Shown: positions 1 through 6,123, counted from the first letter of the stretch. The stretch is DNA of 21,448 bases from FW021-bin31 sp964467635 (GCA_964467635.1 CAYXRN010000053.1:1-21448); one strand, 5' to 3'. The notes: generated by a model not told the origin, from the sequence alone. Numbers and translations: made by a program.

Positions 1-117
1 GTACAAGGTAGAGATGTAAATGCAGCAAAGAACATATTAAAGCAAGGTATAAACAGATTGTCGGGTTCAGGGATTGAATCCTACGTTAAGCAAAAACGGG
101 GCGTTGCCATTAGGTAA
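1..117 (+). CDS. tnpB: TnpB (RNA-guided nuclease of IS200/IS605 elements), C-terminal fragment
   Basis: The reading frame is open from base 1 and gives 38 residues before TAA at 115-117. It starts VQGRDVNAAKNILKQG. The RDxNAAxNI motif is the hallmark of the third RuvC block of TnpB/OrfB proteins, and its Asp (fifth visible residue) is the third catalytic carboxylate in characterised TnpBs. TnpB is a compact nuclease, ancestral to Cas12, that uses an RNA copied from the element's right end to cut DNA and help keep the element in place. Only the C-terminus is visible, so activity and subfamily cannot be judged. The window edge truncates it; nothing shows that the gene itself is broken. Confidence 0.85.
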   Translation, partial: VQGRDVNAAKNILKQGINRLSGSGIESYVKQKRGVAIR

Positions 118-171
118 GTCTACGACCCCCGAAGCCCCACCCCACGCCAGAGGCGTGGGTGGGTAGTTCAC
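118..171 (+). ncRNA. Probable 3' scaffold of the TnpB guide RNA (omega RNA/reRNA), in the element's right end
   Basis: A strong hairpin lies at 141-159: CCCACGCC, loop AGA, GGCGTGGG. With base 140 bulged, it extends by four more pairs (136-139 with 160-163). In studied TnpB systems the guide RNA is made from the tnpB 3' end and the right-end sequence, and the bases just past the element boundary are the guide. By that logic the guide would start at about 171/172 (TGGAGGATAACTTGCG). The fold is visible here; the RNA role is family knowledge and the guide start is inference. Confidence 0.55.
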
Positions 172-280
172 TGGAGGATAACTTGCGGAAGAATTATTTT
201 TTCAGGCAGTGTCTTCTGGTATACATTATTTGCCGGGGTAGAAAAACAGAACAAAAGTGTGGTTTTTTCCGAAATAATTT

Positions 281-288
281 TACCTTTA
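281..288 (+). promoter_or_regulatory. Candidate -7 box (TACCTTTA) upstream of the GlsB-like gene
   Basis: TACCTTTA differs from the Bacteroidota -7 consensus TAnnTTTG only in the last base. A T-run at 263-268 lies at roughly the distance expected for the -33 element. Transcription would start near 293, leaving a leader of about 20 bases before the ATG at 316. This is a single-site match by eye. Confidence 0.3.
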
Positions 289-315
289 GTCATTAAATCC
301 TTTAAAATTGAAGCT

Positions 316-597
316 ATGACTGTCATTGGATTTTTGGTTTTATTATTGATTGCCGCTATATGCGGTGCAGTAGGACAAAGCCTGGCGGGATATTCCTTAG
401 GGGGTTGCCTGGTATCTATTGTAGTAGGTTTTATCGGGGCCCTGATTGGGAAATGGTTGGCGGCCCAGTTGGGGTTGCCGGCTCTGCTTACAATCAATAT
501 TCAGGGAGAAGCCTTTCCGATTATCTGGTCGGTAATAGGATCAGCTATTTTTACTTTCGTGGTAGCGCTGATCAGAAGACCGGTTCGAGATGCTTAA
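316..597 (+). CDS. GlsB/YeaQ/YmgE-type small integral membrane protein
   Basis: The 93-residue protein is almost entirely hydrophobic, with three predicted membrane helices at about residues 2-20, 26-50 and 66-88, and a basic RRPVR tail. The glycine-rich pattern (ICGAVGQSLAGYSLGG, then VGFIGALIGKWL) is typical of the GlsB/YeaQ/YmgE ('transglycosylase-associated') family. These are inner-membrane proteins of uncertain role, often linked to general stress. The frame is open upstream to 259, but I chose the ATG at 316 because the family starts directly with the first helix and the extra residues look unrelated. No Shine-Dalgarno is seen, as is normal in Bacteroidota. It lies just downstream of the IS right end. 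Confidence 0.7.
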   Translation: MTVIGFLVLLLIAAICGAVGQSLAGYSLGGCLVSIVVGFIGALIGKWLAAQLGLPALLTINIQGEAFPIIWSVIGSAIFTFVVALIRRPVRDA

Positions 598-814
598 GAA
601 GGACGCAACCCGGGCAAAACAGGGAGCCGGAAACAAGAGTGATTGCCTTAAGGTGGTCCACTCGGTCGTGTTTTTCAAAGCCGCTGCGCCCTTAAAAGCT
701 TTCTGGGCCGTTGATGAAAGTTGTTTTAACAAATAAGTATAAAAGGAGTCGCTTAATTCTCGTTCGTCACTGCGAATAGGCATTACACTCCGCGCATAAA
801 CTAAAGAGATAAAT

Positions 815-1297
815 ATGTTGAGATTTCACAAGAATAAGTTAATGATTATCACATTGATCAGTGTGCTTATGGGATTCGGTTCCCTTTCCTTTCGCCAGGT
901 GCCTCCGGCTAAACCGGGAAAAGGTCCTGAAAATTTAAAAGTGCTTCCGAAGGACATTACCCACGATGAACTGATGGCTGTGATGCACGAGTTTGAATAC
1001 GCGTTGAACTTTGACTGTGGCGATTGTCACGCCCAGTCCACAACGGATCCCGGAAAGCTGGATTTTGCCTCGGACGCCAAACCGGAGAAGGAAGTGGCCA
1101 GGGAAATGATGCGGATGGTGATGAAAGTGAATAAGAAATATTTTAAAATCAAGGGAGATTTTGTGGATAATTTTATATACGCCAAATACGAGGTGAGTTG
1201 TTACAGCTGTCATCATGGAGCGGAAAACCCCGCAAAAATTACTCCCCTTGAAATAAAAAAGCAATATAAAGAACAGCGCAAAGGAAGAAACCGGTAG
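815..1297 (+). CDS. Secreted di-haem c-type cytochrome, reaction-centre cytochrome c-like
   Basis: The 160-residue protein has a signal peptide (basic start with KNK, hydrophobic core at about residues 9-26) and two CxxCH haem-attachment motifs: CGDCH at 68-72 and CYSCH at 129-133. Methionine-rich helices precede each motif (M54/M57 and M98-M103). This spacing, with an upstream Met as likely axial ligand, resembles the cytochrome subunit of photosynthetic reaction centres, a fold that non-phototrophic Bacteroidota use as a general periplasmic electron carrier. The partner is unknown; no oxidase or reductase gene is adjacent. The ATG at 815 fits the signal peptide; the ATG at 842 would remove its basic end. 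The reverse strand of codons in the distal part contains a perfect DnaA box (1162-1170). Confidence 0.8.
   Translation: MLRFHKNKLMIITLISVLMGFGSLSFRQVPPAKPGKGPENLKVLPKDITHDELMAVMHEFEYALNFDCGDCHAQSTTDPGKLDFASDAKPEKEVAREMMRMVMKVNKKYFKIKGDFVDNFIYAKYEVSCYSCHHGAENPAKITPLEIKKQYKEQRKGRNR
1162..1170 (-). promoter_or_regulatory. Perfect DnaA box (TTATCCACA on the minus strand)
   Basis: The plus strand reads TGTGGATAA, the reverse complement of the strong DnaA-binding 9-mer TTATCCACA. It lies inside the cytochrome gene, 168 bases left of the double box at 1339-1357. Alone it could be chance; its clustering with the other boxes is what gives it weight. Confidence 0.45.
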
Positions 1298-1338
1298 TCA
1301 CAAACCGAAAGGGAGCACATGGGGAAGGCGGCTGTCGC

Positions 1339-1357
1339 TTATCCACATTGTGGATAA
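1339..1357. promoter_or_regulatory. Inverted pair of perfect DnaA boxes (TTATCCACA-T-TGTGGATAA)
   Basis: Two copies of the consensus DnaA box face each other with a single base between them. The symmetry continues outward for five more pairs (1334-1338 with 1358-1362, one of them G-T), so a transcript could also form a 13-bp hairpin with a 3-base loop. There is no T-run on either side, which makes an intrinsic terminator for the convergent genes unlikely. Confidence 0.55.
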
Positions 1358-1493
1358 GTGACTGGTCGAAAGAAGAATAAAGGGAAATAAAGCCCGTGAT
1401 GCCTGTTATTTGCTTTTTGGACCTTATCTATTACCCGCGAACCGATCGTTGAAATTTGCCCGGTTTATAGCGTTCGTAAGTTTTTATGCAATT

Positions 1494-1502
1494 TGTTGAT
1501 AA
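1494..1502 (-). promoter_or_regulatory. Near-perfect DnaA box (TTATCAACA, one mismatch)
   Basis: The plus strand reads TGTTGATAA. It differs from the consensus only at position 6 and directly abuts the AT-rich inverted repeat at 1505-1526, the arrangement expected for a box beside an unwinding element. Confidence 0.35.
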
Positions 1503-1504
1503 TC

Positions 1505-1526
1505 AATATATTACGCATAATATATT
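1505..1526. repeat. AT-rich 9-bp inverted repeat (AATATATTA-CGCA-TAATATATT)
   Basis: Perfect arms at 1505-1513 and 1518-1526 with a 4-base spacer form the most AT-rich part of the intergenic region. It could be the DNA unwinding element of the candidate origin, or an operator. There is no following T-run to suggest a terminator. Confidence 0.5.
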
Positions 1527-1564
1527 TCACAGTTCATGGTTTTGTATACACGGGCTTAAATAGA

Positions 1565-3433
1565 CTACCTTCCCATATAGATCATTAATACCTGTACGTC
1601 GCTGGGGTTCACCCCACTGATTCTGCTGGCTTGCCCGATGGTTTTGGGCCTGATTTTATGGAATTTTTGACGGGCTTCGGTAGAAAGAGATTGCAGTTTA
1701 GCGTAATTAAAGTTATCGGGAATTTCCAGGTTTTCTATATGACTCATTCTTTCTACAAGTTCTTTTTCTTTTTGAATGTAAGTGGCGTATTTCATCTGAA
1801 TTTCTGCTTCTTCGAGCGTTTCATCGTCCAAATCCTTCAGGACGGACTCCACGGAGGGAATACGTGTTTTCATGTGTTTTAACTTGATGCCGGGGCGCAA
1901 CAGGACTTGTGCAGCTTTTTGTTTCTGCTTGAGCGGAGAAGAGGCGTTGTCCAACAGAAAGGCTTCGGTCTCTTCGGGGGTTACAGCGGCTTCGGCGAGC
2001 TTGTTCTTTATGCGGTTAATCCCTTCTTTTTTGGCAAGCACCCGTTGGTAGCGGTGCTCGCCGGCAAGTCCCAGGCGGTAGCTCCGTTCGGTGAGTCTGA
2101 GATCGGCATTGTCCTGACGCAGGAGGGTCCTGAATTCGGCCCGGGAAGTAAACATGCGGTAAGGCTCATCGGTGCCCTTATTGATGAGATCATCGATGAG
2201 TACGCCTATGTATGCTTCATTTCTTTTGAGGGTAAAAGAGTTTAGTTTATTCACTTTTAGATGCGCGTTGATCCCTGCCAGAAGGCCCTGACAGGCGGCT
2301 TCTTCGTAGCCGGTTGTGCCGTTGATCTGCCCCGCGAAGAAGAGGTTTTCTACCCGTTTGGTTTCCAGGGTAAAGGTCAGCTGCGTAGGTGGAAAATAAT
2401 CATATTCTATCGCGTAGCCCGGCCGGAAGAATTTGCAATTTTCAAATCCGGGTACTTTGCAGAGAGCTTGATATTGAATGTCTTCCGGCAGGGAAGTGGA
2501 AAAGCCGTTTACATAGATTTCAACGGTATGCCAGCCCTCCGGTTCTACGAAAATCTGATGCCTGTCTTTTTGGGCAAAGCGGCTGACCTTATCCTCAATA
2601 CTGGGACAGTAGCGGGGACCGGTGCCTTTGATGCGGCCCTGGTACATGGGAGAGTGGTCAAATCCCGTTTTTAGCAGTTCATGCACTTCGGGATTGGTAT
2701 AGGTGATCCAGCAGGTTTTTTGTTTATCAGGGGGTATGGTGTGTCCCGGTTGGAAAGAGAATCCGGTTATTTCGGGGTCACCATGCTGGACTTCAAATTT
2801 GTTGTAATCCAGACTGCGCCCGTCCACCCGGGGAGGTGTGCCGGTTTTGAGGCGGTCACTTTCAAAACCAAGCTGGACCAGTTCTTCGGTAATGCCGGTA
2901 GCTGCGCGCTCTCCGGCTCTTCCACCCCCGTAATGCTTTTCCCCGATGTGAATCACGCCATTTAAGAAGGTGCCATTGGTCAATACCACGGCTTTGGCTT
3001 TGATTTCATGGCCCAATTGGGTTTTTACACCGGTGATCTTGTCGTTTTTTACGGTGACGCCGCTGACCATTTCCTGGTAAAAATCCAGGTTGGGGGTGGC
3101 TTCCAGCATTTGCCGCCAGCTTTGTGAAAAAAGCATGCGGTCGTTTTGAGCACGTGGACTCCACATAGCGGGTCCTTTGGATTTATTCAACATCCGGAAC
3201 TGAATGGCACTCTGATCTGCGACTATGCCGGAATATCCCCCCATGGCGTCTATTTCCCGTATGATCTGTCCTTTGGCAATGCCCCCCATGGCGGGATTGC
3301 AGCTCATTTGAGCCACGTTTTGCAGGTTCATTGTAATCAAAAGGGTACTGGAGCCCATGTTTGCTGCTGCTGCCGCAGCTTCGCAACCGGCGTGTCCACC
3401 CCCAACAACAATGACATCGTATTCTTTAAACAT
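1565..3433 (-). CDS. mnmG: MnmG (GidA), tRNA uridine-34 5-carboxymethylaminomethyl synthesis enzyme
   Basis: MnmG works with the GTPase MnmE to add the carboxymethylaminomethyl group to wobble uridine of several tRNAs, using FAD and methylene-tetrahydrofolate, in the cytoplasm. The 622-residue protein starts MFKEYDVIVVGGGHAGCE with the FAD-binding GGGxxGC motif (residues 11-17). It has the family blocks SCNPAMGGIAKG (Cys45) and GPRYCPSIEDK (Cys276), matching the two conserved cysteines, and the helical C-terminal domain ending in NPSDVQVLMIYMGR. Length fits the family (about 620-630). The frame is open to an ATG at 3541, but those 36 extra codons read through the parS sites and do not resemble MnmG, so I chose the ATG at 3433. 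A TACCTTTG promoter box lies four bases before it. mnmE is not in the window. Confidence 0.96.
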   Translation of the reverse strand: MFKEYDVIVVGGGHAGCEAAAAAANMGSSTLLITMNLQNVAQMSCNPAMGGIAKGQIIREIDAMGGYSGIVADQSAIQFRMLNKSKGPAMWSPRAQNDRMLFSQSWRQMLEATPNLDFYQEMVSGVTVKNDKITGVKTQLGHEIKAKAVVLTNGTFLNGVIHIGEKHYGGGRAGERAATGITEELVQLGFESDRLKTGTPPRVDGRSLDYNKFEVQHGDPEITGFSFQPGHTIPPDKQKTCWITYTNPEVHELLKTGFDHSPMYQGRIKGTGPRYCPSIEDKVSRFAQKDRHQIFVEPEGWHTVEIYVNGFSTSLPEDIQYQALCKVPGFENCKFFRPGYAIEYDYFPPTQLTFTLETKRVENLFFAGQINGTTGYEEAACQGLLAGINAHLKVNKLNSFTLKRNEAYIGVLIDDLINKGTDEPYRMFTSRAEFRTLLRQDNADLRLTERSYRLGLAGEHRYQRVLAKKEGINRIKNKLAEAAVTPEETEAFLLDNASSPLKQKQKAAQVLLRPGIKLKHMKTRIPSVESVLKDLDDETLEEAEIQMKYATYIQKEKELVERMSHIENLEIPDNFNYAKLQSLSTEARQKFHKIRPKTIGQASRISGVNPSDVQVLMIYMGR

Positions 3434-3437
3434 CTTG

Positions 3438-3445
3438 CAAAGGTA
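3438..3445 (-). promoter_or_regulatory. Candidate mnmG promoter -7 box (TACCTTTG), four bases before the ATG
   Basis: On the minus strand TACCTTTG is a perfect TAnnTTTG box, followed by CAAG and then the ATG at 3433. A TTTC, one mismatch from the -33 TTTG, lies 21 bases upstream (3467-3470). This geometry would start transcription at or next to the start codon, giving a leaderless or nearly leaderless mRNA. Confidence 0.45.
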
Positions 3446-3478
3446 GGAAGATCGCTGGTTCCGGGCGAAAAAATTTAA

Positions 3479-3494
3479 TGTTCCACGTGGAACA
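3479..3494. promoter_or_regulatory. parS centromere-like site 1 (TGTTCCACGTGGAACA)
   Basis: This is a perfect 16-bp palindrome matching the chromosomal parS consensus TGTTnCACGTGnAACA, which is bound by the segregation protein ParB. The symmetry extends one base further on each side (A...T). It lies between mnmG and the CAP-domain gene, 46 bp centre-to-centre from a second copy. ParB nucleates here and spreads; in most bacteria such sites cluster near oriC. parA and parB are not in the window. Confidence 0.85.
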
Positions 3495-3524
3495 TGCGGT
3501 ACGGAAGGCTGTTTTATTGAGTCT

Positions 3525-3540
3525 TGTTCCACGTGGAACA
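3525..3540. promoter_or_regulatory. parS centromere-like site 2 (TGTTCCACGTGGAACA)
   Basis: A second copy identical over all 16 bases to the site at 3479-3494. The sequence between the two copies is unrelated, so only the palindromes are repeated, as expected for protein-binding sites. Because parS contains ATGTTCCACGTGGAACA-like sequence, it also supplies a false start (MFHVEQ) to the mnmG frame. Confidence 0.85.
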
Positions 3541-3559
3541 TCGAAAAAGAACAGGCGCG

Positions 3560-4204
3560 TTAAGGCGTTTTCTGTTCCGTTTGACAACCGAAGTCCATGA
3601 CGGTTACTTTGTAGCTGTTAGCGGCTACCTCGGTTTGGATGCCAATAAGGGTATAACGGGGGTTGAGTATGTTTTTGCGGTGACCGAGGGAAGCAACGCC
3701 CTGATCGATCAACAGGTCTAAAACGACTTCAAGCGGACTGGCTTGAGGAAACCGATAGAGGTTCTCGGCGAAACAATGTAAGGGGGTACCTTTTATCCGT
3801 TCGGCAAAGGAGATGTTGCCCTGGTTGTGGGTCAGCCGTTCGCCTTTTAAAGTATAGACCAGGTAATGGAGTTGCCTGGCGGCCAGTTTTTGAAGTACCG
3901 GGTTGGTTTTAAAAGGCGGAAGCGGAGCTTGGTGCAGCAGTGTTTTTTTCAGACTGGCCGTATAGTAGGCGGTAAAACGTTCGGCTTTTTTTTGAACGTA
4001 GCCCTTTACATATTTATGGTAGAAAGCCGGCGGGTCTTTTCTAAGCGTATTGAGGTAGGCTAAAATGGCCCTTTCGTATTGTTCGGCGGAAAAGGAGGGC
4101 GCAGGTGCCGGAGCAGGTGGAGGAGCGGTAGGGGCAGCGGTTACACAACTGCGTAAAAGCAGGCTAACGAGCAGGCAAAAGGAGGCGGTGCTAAAACATT
4201 TCAT
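3560..4204 (-). CDS. Exported CAP (SCP/PR-1)-domain protein, possible lipoprotein
   Basis: The 214-residue protein begins with a signal sequence (hydrophobic core about 9-19) and Cys20 in LLLRSC. This may be a loose lipobox, although Arg at -2 is unusual. A proline/alanine linker (24-36) leads to a CAP domain at about residues 40-207. The conserved pocket residues are present: His126 (LTHNQG), Glu147 (FAENLY) and His175 in the GHRKNILNP signature. Bacterial CAP proteins are exported and mostly of unknown activity, so I assign no substrate. It sits between ybeY and mnmG on the same strand, 38 bases after ybeY, with the parS pair after its stop, and is probably co-transcribed with ybeY. Confidence 0.8.
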   Translation of the reverse strand: MKCFSTASFCLLVSLLLRSCVTAAPTAPPPAPAPAPSFSAEQYERAILAYLNTLRKDPPAFYHKYVKGYVQKKAERFTAYYTASLKKTLLHQAPLPPFKTNPVLQKLAARQLHYLVYTLKGERLTHNQGNISFAERIKGTPLHCFAENLYRFPQASPLEVVLDLLIDQGVASLGHRKNILNPRYTLIGIQTEVAANSYKVTVMDFGCQTEQKTP

Positions 4205-4242
4205 GCGGTAAAGTTTTTTTATTTAACGGATGATGGCTTGGA

Positions 4243-4674
4243 TTATTTGCCGCCAGTAAAATAATCTTTCAGCCAGTCGTTTTCTTTTTTCCGCATGACT
4301 TTCTTTTCTTTCTCACTGTGGTCGTTGTACCCACAAAGATGTAAAGCCCCGTGAAAAATGACCCGGTGCAGTTCTTCCGCAAAGGAGGTCTCAAAAGTAG
4401 CTGCGTTTTCTCTGACCCGTTCGCCGCTGATGTATATTTCTGCGGCTATTTTTTGGCTGGCTTCCGAAAGATCAAAAGTAAGGATATCTGTATAGGTATC
4501 GTGCTGTAAATAATTTTTATTTAAAGCGAGAAGATAGTCATCTGTACAAAAAATATAGCTCAGGCGATCTACTTTAAGACCTTCATTATCAACACGTTGT
4601 AAAATGTATTCTTTTAGTTTGTTTCGATTTCTAAGGGGGAGGGTTATGTCTTCAAAATGAAAATGCACAGCCAT
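4243..4674 (-). CDS. ybeY: YbeY, endoribonuclease for rRNA maturation and ribosome quality control
   Basis: YbeY is a zinc-dependent RNase needed for 16S rRNA 3'-end maturation and removal of defective 70S ribosomes. The 143-residue protein has the family block LNKNYLQHDTYTDILTFDL (about 51-69), the AEIYIS strand, and the metal-binding motif HGALHLCGYNDH (His108, His112, His119). The usual spacing is HGxLHLxGYDH. Here one extra residue (Asn117) separates the second and third ligands, so either His119 is shifted or Asp118 takes part. The ATG at 4674 gives the standard short N-terminus. It follows engB by 25 bases and is likely in one operon with it. Confidence 0.93.
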   Translation of the reverse strand: MAVHFHFEDITLPLRNRNKLKEYILQRVDNEGLKVDRLSYIFCTDDYLLALNKNYLQHDTYTDILTFDLSEASQKIAAEIYISGERVRENAATFETSFAEELHRVIFHGALHLCGYNDHSEKEKKVMRKKENDWLKDYFTGGK

Positions 4675-4699
4675 TTTTTTGAATTAAAAGGTGAATTAA

Positions 4700-5308
4700 T
4701 CAGGCGATCGCGCCAAATCGTATGTTATATTCTTCTATGTATTCGAGAATATCGGCCCGTCCGGTCCCTTTAACCGCGGAGCTTAAAAAATAAACCGGAA
4801 GCAACTCCCATTGCTTTCGCATGGCGCTGAGAAAGGCTTGTACGTTCCGCTGCACCGTGCGTTGGTTGGTTTTGTCGGTTTTGGTAAATATAAGAACGAA
4901 AGGAACTTTCCATGCGCCGAGTTGGTTGATGAAGTCGAGGTCGGCCCTCTGGGGATTATGGCGGCTGTCAATCAGCACGAAAAGCGTAACCAGGTTTTTG
5001 CGTTCCCGGACATAGTGATCGATCATTTTTTTCCATTGTTTTCGCTGGTTTTGAGAAACTTTGGCAAAACCATAACCCGGAAGGTCCACCAAGTTCCAGC
5101 TGTCGTTGATGCGAAAATAATTGATGGTTTGGGTTTTCCCCGGATGGCCGCTTACATGTGCCAGTTTTTTACGTCCCGTAAGCATATTGATTAATGAGGA
5201 TTTACCGACATTGGACCGTCCGATAAAGGCGTATTCCGGGATGTCCGGCGGGGGGCAGGCCGCGGTTTTAACAAAACTTCCTATATAATCGGTACTGATG
5301 ATTTTCAT
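4700..5308 (-). CDS. engB: EngB/YsxC/YihA, ribosome-assembly GTPase
   Basis: EngB is an essential small GTPase that acts in assembly of the large ribosomal subunit. The 202-residue protein shows all G motifs: G1 GRSNVGKS (30-37), the switch region GKTQTINYF (58-65), G3 DLPGYGFAKV (75-84), G4 TKTD (142-145) and G5 SSA (176-178). The length matches the family (about 195-210). It is first in the minus-strand run engB > ybeY > CAP gene > mnmG and is divergent from ubiE, with 71 bases between the two start codons. I saw no clear -7 box for it. Confidence 0.96.
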   Translation of the reverse strand: MKIISTDYIGSFVKTAACPPPDIPEYAFIGRSNVGKSSLINMLTGRKKLAHVSGHPGKTQTINYFRINDSWNLVDLPGYGFAKVSQNQRKQWKKMIDHYVRERKNLVTLFVLIDSRHNPQRADLDFINQLGAWKVPFVLIFTKTDKTNQRTVQRNVQAFLSAMRKQWELLPVYFLSSAVKGTGRADILEYIEEYNIRFGAIA

Positions 5309-5367
5309 TTCAATGCTTTTTTAAACAGACCAAGAAAAGGTCGCTGCTTTTATCTTTTTACTTGTAT

Positions 5368-5375
5368 TACCTTTG
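5368..5375 (+). promoter_or_regulatory. Candidate ubiE/menG promoter -7 box (TACCTTTG), four bases before the ATG
   Basis: A perfect TAnnTTTG box is followed by TGGC and the ATG at 5380. This is the same box and the same 4-base spacing as upstream of mnmG. The -33 region is poor (only a TTT near 5348). Transcription would begin at about the start codon. Confidence 0.45.
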
Positions 5376-5379
5376 TGGC

Positions 5380-6123
5380 ATGGAGGAAGGAATTTCCAAA
5401 AAGGTCGTCCCTTTCAGGGAATCAAAGTTAAGCAAGAAAGAACAAATTGCAGCCATGTTCGATCACATCGCTTTACGCTATGATTTTCTGAACCATTTTA
5501 TGTCACTGGGGATTGATCGCATCTGGAGGCGAAAAGCGCTGCGTTACCTGATTAAGCTTAAACCAAAGACTTTGCTGGATGTAGCGGCGGGTACTGCCGA
5601 CTTCTCGATTCTGGCGGAAAATATGTTGCATCCCGAAAAAATAATAGGAGTAGATATTTCCAAAGAAATGCTCCAGATAGGACGACAAAAGGTAAACAAG
5701 GCGGGGTTAAGTGAAAAGATCAGTTTGCAACTGGGGGATAGTGAAGCATTACCCTTTGCTACGGGTACTTTTGATGCGGTTACCGCTGCTTTTGGTGTTC
5801 GCAATTTTGAACAGCTCGGAACAGGCCTTGCCGAGATGTGCCGCGTGTTGCGCCCGGGCGGTAAAGTGGTCATTTTAGAATTTTCCTCGCCAACCATTTT
5901 TCCGGTAAAGCAATTATATCACTTTTATTTTCGTTATATTACTCCCGCCTTAGGCAAATGGATTGCCCGCAATGAAGAAGCGTACGCCTATTTACCGGAA
6001 TCAGTGAAAGCGTTTCCCCAGGGGGAACAAATGAAAAAAATATTAATCAATGCCGGATTTCAAAAAGCAATATGCAAACCCTTAACCTTTGGCATCTGTT
6101 CCGTTTACTGTGCAGTCAAATAA
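5380..6123 (+). CDS. ubiE: UbiE/MenG, demethylmenaquinone methyltransferase
   Basis: The enzyme performs the last step of menaquinone synthesis, SAM-dependent C-methylation of demethylmenaquinone; ubiquinone is not expected in Bacteroidota, so the MenG role is favoured. The 247-residue protein has the family signature YDFLNHFMSLGIDRIWRRKA (34-53), SAM-binding motif I LLDVAAGTADF (65-75), acidic GVD (90-92), FGVRNF (138-143), and the C-terminal signature YAYLPESVKAFPQGE (202-216). The frame also opens from a TTG at 5362, but the ATG at 5380 matches family length and the promoter geometry. The gene ends inside the start of porT. This ubiE-porT (sprT) pairing is common in Bacteroidota. Confidence 0.95.
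   Translation: MEEGISKKVVPFRESKLSKKEQIAAMFDHIALRYDFLNHFMSLGIDRIWRRKALRYLIKLKPKTLLDVAAGTADFSILAENMLHPEKIIGVDISKEMLQIGRQKVNKAGLSEKISLQLGDSEALPFATGTFDAVTAAFGVRNFEQLGTGLAEMCRVLRPGGKVVILEFSSPTIFPVKQLYHFYFRYITPALGKWIARNEEAYAYLPESVKAFPQGEQMKKILINAGFQKAICKPLTFGICSVYCAVK

Larger units (their letters stand above)
1..171 (+). mobile_element. Right end of an IS200/IS605-family (tnpB-bearing) element, left part outside the window
   Basis: The segment holds the last 38 codons of a tnpB gene, then a GC-rich hairpin, and ends in TAGTTCAC at about 164-171. This order (tnpB 3' end, short spacer, subterminal hairpin, TTCA-type end) is the usual right end of IS200/IS605 and IS1341-like elements, which are mobilised as single strands and leave no target duplication. 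The exact right boundary (170 or 171) is inferred from the family pattern. The left end and any tnpA lie outside the window, so I cannot tell whether the element is complete or mobile. Confidence 0.75.
1298..1564. other. Candidate replication-origin (oriC-like) intergenic region
   Basis: These 267 bases between the convergent cytochrome and mnmG genes contain no credible ORF. They hold two perfect DnaA boxes as an inverted pair (1339-1357), a third box with one mismatch (1494-1502, minus strand), and an AT-rich stretch (about 1485-1535) with a 9-bp inverted repeat that could serve as an unwinding element. A further perfect box is at 1162-1170. mnmG (gidA) is next to oriC in many bacteria, and two parS sites lie about 2 kb away. 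Against it, the flanking genes point towards the region rather than away, and dnaA is not visible. The motifs are seen; the origin role is inference. Confidence 0.45.

Noticed and set aside
541..783. Minus-strand open frame of 80 codons between the GlsB-like gene and the cytochrome
   Set aside because: It overlaps the end of the GlsB-like gene, has low-complexity Ser/Arg-rich content and no family features. I see no gene in 598-814.
1334..1362. Hairpin as an intrinsic terminator for the convergent cytochrome and mnmG genes
   Set aside because: The stem is strong but no T-run follows it on either strand, and the arms are exact DnaA boxes, which explains the sequence better.
3150..3163. CACGTG core inside mnmG as a third parS
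   Set aside because: Only the central CACGTG matches; the outer arms TGTT and AACA are absent.
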